Source: JBDSLU01 sp039916225
GTDB lineage: Bacteria; Acidobacteriota; Vicinamibacteria; Vicinamibacterales; Vicinamibacteraceae
DNA: 27,712 nt
Reading direction: 5' to 3'
Assembly (NCBI GenBank): GCA_039916225.1
Contig: JBDSLU010000381.1
Location: forward strand, 1 to 27,712
Shown here in pieces: positions 1-8,355 of this stretch. Both the position numbers and the translations under genes were made by a program. Numbering within the stretch: the stretch's first letter is position 1; the number at the start of each line of letters is the position of its first letter. The notes beneath the pieces are model-generated. The model searched no databases, had not been told where the DNA came from, and was given only the letters and a program-made list of their open reading frames with translations.

Positions 1-1
1 G

Positions 2-2590
2 ATCGCCGATCTGCCACCCGCGTCCGTCGTCATCGTCAGCTGGAACGGCCAGGGCCACCTCGAACCGTGCCTGGCCTCGCTCGCGGCGAGCGACTACCCC
101 GCCGATCGGCTCGAGATCGTCGTCGTCGACAACGGCTCGACCGATCGCACGGTCGACTGGATCGCGCGTACGCATCCCACCGCCCGGGTCGTCCCGCTGA
201 CCACCAACCAGGGGTTCACCGGCGGCAACGCCGCCGGCGTGGCGGTGGCCACCGGCGACGTCCTCGTCTTCTTCAACAACGACATGCGGGTCGAGCCGGA
301 CGCCGTGCGCCGGCTCGTCGTCGCGGCCGCCGACGGGACGACGTGCGCCGCCGCGCGGGTCCTCAGCTGGGACGGCCGCGCGATCGACTTCCTGCGCGGC
401 ACGATCAGCTTCGAGGCCCGCGGCTTCCAGGATTACTACGGCGAGCCGGTCACCCTCGATCGCTCGCGCGCCACCGACACGTTCTTCCCCAACGGCGGCG
501 CGTTCGCCGTCACCCGCGAGGCCTATCAGCGCGCCGGCGGCTTCGACGATGCCTTCTTCGCCTACTACGACGACGTCGATCTCGGCTGGCGGCTCCGCCT
601 GGTCGGCCTCGACATGCGCGTCGAGGACACCGCGGTCGTCTATCACCGGCACGGGGCGACGAGCCGCACCCAGCCGGCCGGCCAGAAGCGCTTCCTGATG
701 GAGCGCAACGCGCTGTGGACGCTGATCAAGAACTACGGCGAGGCCACGCTGCGGCGGACGCTGGGCCCGGTGCTGCTGCTGGCGACCCGGCGCCTGCTCG
801 ACGAGGCCCGCATCGACGAGCGGGCCGCGGTCCTCGCCCGCTTCGCGCCGTTTTCCCGGCGCGTCTCGGCCGCGCCGACGTTCGACGCGCTGTATCCGAC
901 CGGCGGCGAATCGGCGACGGCGCGGTCGGGCGACCGCCTCCTGCTCGGCCTGCCCGCCGAGTCGCTGGCCGCGATCGGCGCGGTCATCGAGACCCTCAGC
1001 GACACGGCCGTGACCCGCCGGACGATCCAGGCAGCGCGGCGTGTCGGCGAGCGCGACGTGCTGCCGCACTTCGGCCGCGCCTTCGAGGGCATCTCCAGCT
1101 TCGCGTCGTACCGGCCCATTCAGGAAGCGCTCATCGCGGCGCTCGATCTGCCGCGGGTGTTCACCCCGCGATCGCGGCTGCTGATCGTCAGCCACGAAGC
1201 GATCGCCACCAACATGTCCGGGCCGGCGGTCCGCTTCCTCGAGATCGGGCGGGCGCTGTCGAAGGTCGCCCGCGTCACGCTGGCGATGCCCGGCGTGCCC
1301 GGCCTCCGCGACGCCCGGATCACCATCGCCGGCTTCGATCCGGCGCACCCGGCCAGCCTGCGCCGCCTCGCCGAAGACGCCGACGTGATCTTCGTCCAGG
1401 GCTTCGCGCTGGTGCAGTATCCGTTCCTCGCGGCGCTGCTCGTGCCGATCGTCGTCGACCTGTACTGCCCGTTCACGATCGAGCATCTCGAACAGACGCG
1501 CGGCCGCGTCGCCGCCGGCGATCCGGCGCTCAACGCCGACGCCGCCGGCTTCCTCGGCGTGCTCAACGCCCAGATCGATCAGGGCGACTTCTTCATCTGC
1601 GCCAGCGAGGTCCAGCGCGACTTCTGGATCGGGGCGTTGCACAGCCGCGGCCGGATCAATCCGCGCACCTACGCCGACGACCCGACGCTGCGCCGCCTGA
1701 TCGACGTGGTGCCGTTCGGCCTGCCCGACGAGGACTTCGACGCCGCGGCGGCGGCGCTGCCGCCGGTGCTCAAGGGCGTGCGGCCGGGCATCGGCGCCAC
1801 CGATACCGTGCTGTTGTGGGGCGGCTCGCTGCTCGATTGGCAGGATCCGGTCACCCTGATCGAGGCGGTAGCGGCGCTGGCCCTGCGCCGGCCGGACGTG
1901 AAGCTGGTCTTCATGGGGACCAAGCACCCGAACCCGCTGGTGAAGCCGATGCGCGCGGTCGCCGCCAGCCGCGAGCGCGCCGCCGCGCTCGGGATCGTCG
2001 ATCGGCACGTCTTCTTCAACGACTGGGTGCCGTACACCGAGCGGGCGCGCTACCTCGCCGAGGCCGACCTCGGCGTCAGCACGCATCGGGAGCATCTCGA
2101 GACGCACTTCGCCTTCCGGACGCGGATGCTCGACTACCTGTGGGCCCGGCTGCCGATCGTCTGCACCGACGGCGACGTCTTCGCGCGGCTGGTCCGGAGC
2201 GAGGGCTTCGGCGCGACGGTGCCGCCGGGCGATGCCGCCGCGTTGGCCGACGCGATCGATCGCCTGCTCGGCGACGTGGCGGCACGGGCCTCGGCGCGCG
2301 CGGCGCTCGGCCGGTTCGGCCGCGAACTGCAATGGAGCCGCGTGGTGGCGCCGCTGGTGCGCTTCCTCGACGCGCCGGCCATCGCCGCCGATCACGCCGT
2401 CGGGCTGGCCCGCGTCCGCGCCGACCTGCAAGGCGGCTATCGGCTCTCGAAGTGGCTGAAGCGCACCGCCCTGCGGGCCGGCGTGACGGAGCGTCGCGTC
2501 GAGCAGCTCAAGAGGCTCGGCGTGGTCCGCGGTTTGATGATCATCCGCAATCGGGTTGCGCTCGCGCGGGCGATGCGCCGCTCCCGGTGA
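2..2590 (+). CDS. GT2-GT4 fusion glycosyltransferase, 5' partial
   Basis: The frame is open from base 2 to TGA at 2588-2590 (862 visible residues), so the start lies outside the window. The N-terminal part (about residues 6-230) is a GT2 fold: SVVIVSWN opening strand, VVVDNGSTD near residue 40, a DXD-type FFNNDM near 91-96, and the AYYDDVDLGWRL acceptor/base region near 187, as in rhamnosyltransferase-like GT2 enzymes. The C-terminal part (about 395-760) reads as a GT4/GT-B enzyme: SHEAIATNMSGPA opening and the FRTRMLDYLWARLPIV donor-site region near 705-720, followed by a helical tail. Two glycosyltransferases in one chain would add successive sugars to a polysaccharide, acting on the cytoplasmic side of the membrane. 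The sugars and linkages cannot be told from sequence. The downstream genes support a surface-polysaccharide role. Confidence 0.85.
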   Translation: MADLPPASVVIVSWNGQGHLEPCLASLAASDYPADRLEIVVVDNGSTDRTVDWIARTHPTARVVPLTTNQGFTGGNAAGVAVATGDVLVFFNNDMRVEPDAVRRLVVAAADGTTCAAARVLSWDGRAIDFLRGTISFEARGFQDYYGEPVTLDRSRATDTFFPNGGAFAVTREAYQRAGGFDDAFFAYYDDVDLGWRLRLVGLDMRVEDTAVVYHRHGATSRTQPAGQKRFLMERNALWTLIKNYGEATLRRTLGPVLLLATRRLLDEARIDERAAVLARFAPFSRRVSAAPTFDALYPTGGESATARSGDRLLLGLPAESLAAIGAVIETLSDTAVTRRTIQAARRVGERDVLPHFGRAFEGISSFASYRPIQEALIAALDLPRVFTPRSRLLIVSHEAIATNMSGPAVRFLEIGRALSKVARVTLAMPGVPGLRDARITIAGFDPAHPASLRRLAEDADVIFVQGFALVQYPFLAALLVPIVVDLYCPFTIEHLEQTRGRVAAGDPALNADAAGFLGVLNAQIDQGDFFICASEVQRDFWIGALHSRGRINPRTYADDPTLRRLIDVVPFGLPDEDFDAAAAALPPVLKGVRPGIGATDTVLLWGGSLLDWQDPVTLIEAVAALALRRPDVKLVFMGTKHPNPLVKPMRAVAASRERAAALGIVDRHVFFNDWVPYTERARYLAEADLGVSTHREHLETHFAFRTRMLDYLWARLPIVCTDGDVFARLVRSEGFGATVPPGDAAALADAIDRLLGDVAARASARAALGRFGRELQWSRVVAPLVRFLDAPAIAADHAVGLARVRADLQGGYRLSKWLKRTALRAGVTERRVEQLKRLGVVRGLMIIRNRVALARAMRRSR

Positions 2591-2955
2591 GCGTTCTTAC
2601 ACCCGGCGACGGCAGAGTTACATACCGCCAGGTCGAGCCTCTGCGCGGTGCGGGCGCACACGTCCCCTGCACGCACTTGCCGTGAGTGACACCTACGTGG
2701 TGTACCTCCGCGGTGGCGGGTGGAAAATTATTGTCGTTGCACTGGTATGCAGCTTGCCTATCCAACGTGCAGGCACGCGCCGATGCGGGTGCCGGCGGCT
2801 CGTGGACGAGGTTCATCCAGCGTGTCGCGCGTCCCGATTGACGGGCGAGCAGTGTGTGGCATAGCGCCACCCTGCACGGTACCGGCTGCTTCGCGCTCCC
2901 CCGCGGCGGCCATGTCGAGCGCGGACGATCGCGCCCGAGGATCAGGTCGTAAATA
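2591..2955 (+). other. Intergenic regulatory region, no gene
   Basis: This 365-bp stretch between the fusion glycosyltransferase and the secreted repeat protein has no frame with convincing coding bias. It is less GC-rich than its surroundings around 2720-2760. It holds a perfect 5-bp inverted repeat (ACACC, 5-nt loop, GGTGT) at 2689-2703, a sigma-54-type site at 2743-2757, and a GTGGC-N5-GCCAC inverted repeat near 2865-2880. No T-run terminator follows the upstream gene. The region looks like a long upstream control region and leader for the next gene. Confidence 0.6.
2743..2757 (+). promoter_or_regulatory. Candidate sigma-54 (-24/-12) promoter
   Basis: TGGTATGCAGCTTGC matches the RpoN pattern TGGCAC-N5-TTGC, with the invariant GG (2744-2745) and GC (2756-2757) at the required spacing. 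It is followed by TATCC. An inverted repeat about 40 bp upstream (2689-2703) could bind an enhancer-binding protein. The leader to the GTG start at 2956 would be about 190 nt. Only one such match was noticed by eye, so a chance match cannot be excluded. Confidence 0.5.
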
Positions 2956-5900
2956 GTGACGAGGAAGACAATTTCGCGGCTGGGCCAGGGCGCGGCCTCG
3001 CTTCTCCTGGTGATCGGCCTGTCCGCCCAAGGCGCGGCGCAGTCGCTGACCATTGGTGGAGCGTCGTCGCAGACGAGCCAGCCCGGCGCCGAGTTCGCCA
3101 CCACGGTGCTCGGTGATCCGTGGGATTTCACCGAGAGCACCGATTGGGTGCACATGTACTCCGACAACGGGTCGGGGCCGTCGGCGTTCGCCGGCACGCC
3201 GACGCAGACGGGCGGCGTCCTGCGTGGGGTCTCGAGCGCCAACGCGCCCTCGATCCAAGTGCTCTATCAGGGCATCGACGGCGCCCTCAACACGGTCGGC
3301 CGCAGCGGCGTGATCACGCCGATCGACACCAGCCGCTACAAGCGCTTGTCCTTCCGCGCGCGCCGGAGCGTCGGCACGCCCGACTCGCAGGATCGCATCG
3401 CCGCCTTCTGGTTTCCGCAGTCGTCGATGGCCGGCAGCGGCTTCGCCCTGTGGCAGGCGCGCGGCACGCTGCCGAATTCGCAGCACGCCAACATGATGCC
3501 GCAGGCCGCGCAGGCTGGCGCAACCTACCAGATTTACCGCGTCGATCTCGACGTCCCGCTGCAGAGCTCCGGCGTCGGCTGGACCGGCATGGTGCGGGGC
3601 CTGAAGGTCCGCCTCGCCTGGTCGAACACGGTCACCAATTCGACCATCGACCTCGACTGGATCCGGCTGACGGAACGCGGCAACGCCGCCGCGATTCGCC
3701 GCCTGCAGTGGAGCGGCCTCGGCGGCCGCGTCGTGCTGCGCGCCACCCACGCGCAGTCGGGTGACGTCATCCAGATCTATCCCGAGGGCCTGACCCAGGC
3801 CGTCGATTTCGCCGACAACAGCTTCCTCGACTGGGACTACGGCTACCTGCCGCCCGGCACGTGGACGATCACCGCGCAAGGCACGACCTCGCGCACCGCG
3901 ACGCTGGTCATCGACGCCACGCCGGTCGTGAGCGTGCTCGAGCCCGACGCCGAAGGCGGCCGTGACTTCGCCACGACCGTGATCGGCGACGCCTGGGATC
4001 TGACCAACCCGCAGGACGTGCAGCGCAACAACGCCAGCCTGCATCACCTCACCAGCGCCTCGTTCGACGAGAACGGCCTGCTCGGCACCACGCGCGGCGG
4101 CAGTTACGCCAGCGGGTGCGCCGCCGATTCGTGCCCCGACCCGTACGTCCAGTTCCTCGACGACGGCTTCGGCGCCGGGCCGCCGATCATCGACGCCAAT
4201 ACCTACCATCGCCTGTCCTTCACGCTCGACTACGACCATCACGAGCTGATGGTCGGCGACGTCGTGAGTAATACCTGGGGCGGCGTCGCGCGCGTCGGCT
4301 GGGCGCGCTCGGACAGCACGGGCTACACGCCCTACACCATCACGCAGGACATCGTCGTCGTCGACGGTGGACCGACCCGCTATTCGATGGATCTGGCGAC
4401 GTTCCGCGACGCCAACACCCTGGAGAGCCCCATCGCGAGCTTCTGGGAAGGCCTGGTGGGGACGTTCCGCATCGACGTCAACGAGAGCGAGGCGCCGCGC
4501 GCCTTCCGCCTGTCGAACGTCAAGATCACCGCCGACGATGCCCCGAACGGCAGCGGCTTCTTCCCGATCCGCTGGCAGATCGCCGACGCCACCTACACGG
4601 CCGGCGTCGCCAACACCGGCGGCGGCGACGCCACGGTGACGCTCTACTACGACACCGATCTCAACCCCGCGACCAAGACGCTGATCGCCTCGGGGGTGAA
4701 CGCCGCCACCGGCCTTCACTACTGGAACATGGCCGGCCTGGCGCCGGGCGTCTATTACATCTACGCGGTCGTGACCGACGGCACGGGCAGCTCGCAGGGT
4801 CGTTATTCGACCGGGCCGGTCCGCGTCAGCACCGCCATTCCGGCGGCGACCGACAGCAACAGCAACGGCCTCGCCGACGCGTGGGAAACCCGCTACGGCG
4901 TGTCGAGCCCGACCGGCGACGACGACGGCGACAGCGCCTCGAACCTGGCCGAGTACCAGGCCGGCACCCACCCGCGCCTCTCGAACAGCTGGACGCTGGC
5001 GGAAGGCGCGACCGGCTTCTTCGCCGAGCGGATTGCGCTGGCCAACCCGGATTCGGTGCCGGCCGACGTCACCTTGACGTTCCTGCGCCCGGCGCCCGGC
5101 GCGCCGATCACCCGCACCTACTCGCTCCTGCCGTACGGCCGGACCACGGTCGACGTCAACGCCGTCGCCGGCCTGGGCCAGGCCGACGTCTCGACGGTGA
5201 TCAGCGCCAACACCGGCGGCGTGGTCGCCGAGCGCACCATGTTCTGGGGCGACCAGTACTACGGCGGTCACACCGGCAAGGCCATCGAGCGGACCGGCAC
5301 CACCTGGTATCTCGCCGAGGGCGCGGCCAACAGCTTCTTCACGACCTTCATCCTGCTCGCCAACCCTGGCAGCACGGCGGCGACAGCGACGGTGACGTTC
5401 CTGATGGAGCCGTCGGGCACGTTCACCAAGGCATATAGCGTGCCCGCCAACTCCCGCGTCACGATCTACGCCAACGAGGTCACGGACGCCAACGGCGGCC
5501 GGCCGCTCAGCGGCCGATCGTTCTCGACGCAGGTGACCAGCACCGGGCCGATCGCGGTCGAGCGGTCGATGTATTTCACCAACACGCGGGTGTGGAACGG
5601 CGGCCACGAAGCGGCGGCCGTGCCGGCGCCTCGGACCAGCTGGTACGTCGCCGAGGGCGCGACGGGCGGCTTCTTCAGCACGTTCCTGCTGCTCGCCAAC
5701 CCCAACGCGTCGCCGACGACGGCGACCATCCGCTACCTGCTACCCGGCGGCCAGGTCGTCACCCGCACGCAGAACCTGGCGGCGCAGAGCCGGACCACGA
5801 TCAGCGTCAACAGCGTGGTGCCCAACACCGAGGTGTCGATGGACGTCTCGGCGACGCTGCCGATCATTGTCGAGCGGGCGATGTACTGGCCGGGCAACAA

Positions 5901-6291
5901 CTGGAACGAAGCGCACGCCAGCGCCGGCATCGCCAGCACCGGGACGACCTGGGCCATGGCCGAAGGCGAGCTGGGCGGCTCACGTGGCTTCCAGACCTAC
6001 GTGCTCATTGCCAACCCGTCGAGCAGCGCCGCGTCGGTGCGCCTGCGCTTCATGGTCGAGAACGGCAGCTCGTTCCTCACCCCGACGTTCAACGTGCCCG
6101 CCAACTCGCGGGTGACCCGGTCGGCGGCCGAGTTCATGGGCGCCGGTCAGCTCGTCGACGGGGCTCGCTTCGGCGTCGTCGTCGAATCGATGAACAGCGT
6201 CCCCCTCGCCGTCGAGCACGCTATCTACTGGAACGGCGGCGGCGAGTTCTGGGGTGGCGGTTCGAACGAATCGGGCGTTCGCGTCCGCTGA
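2956..6291 (+). CDS. Large exported repeat protein (TSP3-like motif, four DUF5719-like repeats)
   Basis: GTG start, 1111 residues. The N-terminus is a Sec signal peptide: basic MTRKTISR, hydrophobic core ASLLLVIGLSA, and a likely signal-peptidase cut after QGAAQ near residue 29. Two related beta-rich modules follow, each opening with the pattern FATTV(L/I)GDxWD (near residues 47 and 338). Near 633-676 there is an Asp-rich calcium-binding stretch (DSNSNGLADAWE ... GDDDGDSASNLAEY) of thrombospondin type 3 character. The last third holds four repeats of about 105 residues starting at W679, W784, W896 and W999. Each has LAEGA-type opening, (L/I)ANP, a PANSR-like turn and an ERxMYW-like end, as in DUF5719-like surface proteins. 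There is no visible anchor (no PEP-CTERM, LPXTG or C-terminal TM). It is probably secreted or attached to the exopolysaccharide made by its neighbours. The function is otherwise unknown. Confidence 0.85.
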   Translation: MTRKTISRLGQGAASLLLVIGLSAQGAAQSLTIGGASSQTSQPGAEFATTVLGDPWDFTESTDWVHMYSDNGSGPSAFAGTPTQTGGVLRGVSSANAPSIQVLYQGIDGALNTVGRSGVITPIDTSRYKRLSFRARRSVGTPDSQDRIAAFWFPQSSMAGSGFALWQARGTLPNSQHANMMPQAAQAGATYQIYRVDLDVPLQSSGVGWTGMVRGLKVRLAWSNTVTNSTIDLDWIRLTERGNAAAIRRLQWSGLGGRVVLRATHAQSGDVIQIYPEGLTQAVDFADNSFLDWDYGYLPPGTWTITAQGTTSRTATLVIDATPVVSVLEPDAEGGRDFATTVIGDAWDLTNPQDVQRNNASLHHLTSASFDENGLLGTTRGGSYASGCAADSCPDPYVQFLDDGFGAGPPIIDANTYHRLSFTLDYDHHELMVGDVVSNTWGGVARVGWARSDSTGYTPYTITQDIVVVDGGPTRYSMDLATFRDANTLESPIASFWEGLVGTFRIDVNESEAPRAFRLSNVKITADDAPNGSGFFPIRWQIADATYTAGVANTGGGDATVTLYYDTDLNPATKTLIASGVNAATGLHYWNMAGLAPGVYYIYAVVTDGTGSSQGRYSTGPVRVSTAIPAATDSNSNGLADAWETRYGVSSPTGDDDGDSASNLAEYQAGTHPRLSNSWTLAEGATGFFAERIALANPDSVPADVTLTFLRPAPGAPITRTYSLLPYGRTTVDVNAVAGLGQADVSTVISANTGGVVAERTMFWGDQYYGGHTGKAIERTGTTWYLAEGAANSFFTTFILLANPGSTAATATVTFLMEPSGTFTKAYSVPANSRVTIYANEVTDANGGRPLSGRSFSTQVTSTGPIAVERSMYFTNTRVWNGGHEAAAVPAPRTSWYVAEGATGGFFSTFLLLANPNASPTTATIRYLLPGGQVVTRTQNLAAQSRTTISVNSVVPNTEVSMDVSATLPIIVERAMYWPGNNWNEAHASAGIASTGTTWAMAEGELGGSRGFQTYVLIANPSSSAASVRLRFMVENGSSFLTPTFNVPANSRVTRSAAEFMGAGQLVDGARFGVVVESMNSVPLAVEHAIYWNGGGEFWGGGSNESGVRVR

Positions 6292-6308
6292 GTCCCGGCC
6301 GGCCGCAC

Positions 6309-6314
6309 TACAAT
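6309..6314 (+). promoter_or_regulatory. Possible -10 hexamer before GT2 gene
   Basis: TACAAT lies 8 nt before the TTG at 6323 that best fits the glycosyltransferase start, with no ribosome-binding site between. No recognisable -35 hexamer is present at 16-18 bp. It may drive a near-leaderless transcript, or it may be a chance match. Confidence 0.3.
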
Positions 6315-6322
6315 CAAGCGGT

Positions 6323-7270
6323 TTGGCCCTCGTCACGATCGGTCTCGTCACCTGGAATTCCGCCTCGGACGTCGCGCGCTGCCTCGACGGCATCCGCGCC
6401 CAGCGGCACCAGCCGATCGAGCTGCTGGTCGGTGACAACGCCTCCGCCGACGGCACGCGGGCGCTGCTCGAAGCCGGGACGACGGCGACCGAGCGGCGCT
6501 ATTTCCCGACCAATCTGGGGTTCTCGGCGGCCCACAACGCGTTGATCCGCGAGAGCCACGGCACCTATTACGTCACCCTGAACCCGGACGTGGTGCTCGA
6601 CGCCGGCTTCACCGGCGCCCTGGTCGATGCGCTCGAGGCCGCGCCACGAGCCGGCAGCGGGACCGGCAAGCTGCGCCGCGCCGAACCGCCCGGCGTCCTC
6701 GACTCGACCGGCATCGAGATGCACCGCTCGCAGCGCCACGTCGATCGTGGTGCCGGCGAGCCCGATCGCGGCCAGTACGACACGTCCGGCCCGGTCTTCG
6801 GCGTCTCGGGCGCCGCCGGCTGCTACCGTCGGGCGATGCTCGACGACGTCGCCATCGCCGGCGAGGTCTTCGACGAGGACTTCTTCGCCTATCGCGAGGA
6901 CGCCGACCTGGCGTGGCGCGCGCAACTCCTCGGCTGGGACGCGCTCTACGTGCCCACCGCCACCGCGGCGCACGTCCGCCGCGTCACGCCCGAGCGCCGC
7001 TCGGCGCTGCCGGGCACCATCAACCGCTACAGCGTCCGCAACCGCTTCCTGCTGCGCCTCAAGAATCAGACCGCCGGCCAGGCGGCGCGCTTCGCCGTCG
7101 CCGGCCTCGCCCGCGACGCGCAGGTCGTCGCCTACGTGCTGGCGCGGGAGTGGAGCTCGATCCCCGGCCTGGTCGACGTCGTCCGCCTGCTGCCGCGCAC
7201 GCTGGCCAAGCGGCGCGCCATCATGGCCCGGCGTGATCGCGGCCGCTCGATCGACGGGTGGTTCGCGTGA
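6323..7270 (+). CDS. GT2 family glycosyltransferase
   Basis: A 315-residue GT-A glycosyltransferase. The opening strand VTIGLVTWNSASDV, the nucleotide-binding VGDNASADGT, FPTNLGFSAAHN, the DXD-like LNPDV and the FFAYREDADLAWRAQ acceptor region are all visible, as in rhamnosyltransferase-type GT2 proteins. It probably transfers a sugar from a nucleotide donor to the lipid-linked exopolysaccharide intermediate in the cytoplasm. The start is uncertain. TTG at 6323 places the fold at residue 2 and leaves 31 bp after the preceding gene. An upstream GTG at 6254 would add 23 residues without family character and overlap the preceding gene. The stop TGA (7268-7270) overlaps the next start as GTGA. 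Confidence 0.85.
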   Translation: MALVTIGLVTWNSASDVARCLDGIRAQRHQPIELLVGDNASADGTRALLEAGTTATERRYFPTNLGFSAAHNALIRESHGTYYVTLNPDVVLDAGFTGALVDALEAAPRAGSGTGKLRRAEPPGVLDSTGIEMHRSQRHVDRGAGEPDRGQYDTSGPVFGVSGAAGCYRRAMLDDVAIAGEVFDEDFFAYREDADLAWRAQLLGWDALYVPTATAAHVRRVTPERRSALPGTINRYSVRNRFLLRLKNQTAGQAARFAVAGLARDAQVVAYVLAREWSSIPGLVDVVRLLPRTLAKRRAIMARRDRGRSIDGWFA

Positions 7271-8355
7271 GGCTGGCGATCCTCGGCACGCGCGGGATCC
7301 CCGCCAACTACGGCGGCTTCGAAACCTTCGCCCAGGAGCTGGCGCCGCGCCTGGTCGCCCGCGGCCACGACGTGACGGTCTATTGCCGTGCCCAGTACGT
7401 CGACCCGGCCCGGCGGGCGTTCAGGGGCGTGCGGCTGCAGCAGGCGCCGACCATCCGTCACAAGTACCTGGACACAGTCGTCCACACCGCCGCGTCGACG
7501 GCCCACGCCATCGGTCAGCGTTACGACGCGATCCTGGTCTGCAACGCCGCCAACGCCGTCTTCTGCGGCTGGCCGCGGCTGGTCGGCACCCGCGTCGTGC
7601 TCAACGTCGACGGCATCGAGCGCAAGCGCAAGAAATGGAACGCCCTGGGACGGGCCTGGTACCTGGGGTCGGAATGGCTGGCGACGGTGACGCCGAACGC
7701 CATCGTCACCGACGCGGAAGTCATCGAAGCGTATTACCGGCATCGCTACGGCGCGGCCTCGACCTTCATTCCGTATGGCTGTCACGTCGGGCGCGAGGCG
7801 GGGCGGGACACGCTCGACCGTTTCGACCTCCAACCTCAGCAATACATCCTCTACGTCAGCCGGCTGGAGCCGGAAAACAACGCCCTCGCCGTCATCCAGG
7901 CCTATCAAAAGACGAGCCTGGAACCGAAACTGGTGGTTGTCGGTGACGCCCCCTATGCCCGAGAATACATCGCGACGCTGCGCGCCACGGCCGGCCCCCG
8001 GGTCGTGTTCACGGGCGGCGTCTACGGCGACGGGTATCGCGAGCTGCAGTGCCACGCGCTGGCCTACGTCCAGGCCACCGAGGTCGGCGGCACGCACCCG
8101 GCGCTGGTCGAGGCGATGGGCTTCGGCAACTGCGTGCTCGCCCACGACACGCCCGAGCATCGCGAGGTGCTGGGCGACGCCGGGCTCTTCTTCGACGTCC
8201 ATCGTCCCGAGACGCTGGCCGCACTGCTCGATCGGGTCGTCGCCGATCCGACGCTGGTCGAGAGTCATCGCGCCCGCGCCACGGACCGTGCCGCCGCGCG
8301 CTATTCCTGGGACCGGGTCACCGATCAGTACGAAGCGATCCTCGCCGCACCGTGA
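7267..8355 (+). CDS. GT4/GT1-type glycosyltransferase with DUF1972 N-terminus
   Basis: 362 residues from GTG 7267, which overlaps the previous stop as GTGA and has GGGTGG 5 nt upstream. A second GTG at 7258 is possible. The N-terminus LAILGTRGIPANYGGFETFAQEL is the diagnostic opening of DUF1972 glycosyltransferases (rhamnosyltransferase-like). LNVDGIERKRKKWN follows, and then the GT-B donor half with YVSRLEPENN and the E-x7-E-like region around TEVGGTHPALVEAMGFGNCVLA. It is an inverting or retaining GT-B enzyme acting on a lipid-linked glycan. Donor and acceptor cannot be inferred. It is part of a tight glycosyltransferase operon and overlaps the sugar transferase downstream. Confidence 0.88.
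   Translation: MRLAILGTRGIPANYGGFETFAQELAPRLVARGHDVTVYCRAQYVDPARRAFRGVRLQQAPTIRHKYLDTVVHTAASTAHAIGQRYDAILVCNAANAVFCGWPRLVGTRVVLNVDGIERKRKKWNALGRAWYLGSEWLATVTPNAIVTDAEVIEAYYRHRYGAASTFIPYGCHVGREAGRDTLDRFDLQPQQYILYVSRLEPENNALAVIQAYQKTSLEPKLVVVGDAPYAREYIATLRATAGPRVVFTGGVYGDGYRELQCHALAYVQATEVGGTHPALVEAMGFGNCVLAHDTPEHREVLGDAGLFFDVHRPETLAALLDRVVADPTLVESHRARATDRAAARYSWDRVTDQYEAILAAP

Noticed and set aside
2758..5607. Very long minus-strand open frame opposite the secreted repeat protein
   Set aside because: Its translation is Arg/Gly/Val/Ala/Asp-rich with no domain, and it is antisense to a protein with signal peptide and clear repeats. High GC removes stop codons from the opposite strand.
4990..6280. 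Tandem DNA repeat
   Set aside because: The four repeats are conserved at protein level only. The nucleotide copies are diverged and unevenly spaced (315, 336 and 309 bp).
6200..6291. PEP-CTERM or other sorting signal at the end of the repeat protein
   Set aside because: The C-terminus is ...GGGSNESGVRVR with no PEP motif, hydrophobic helix or basic cluster.
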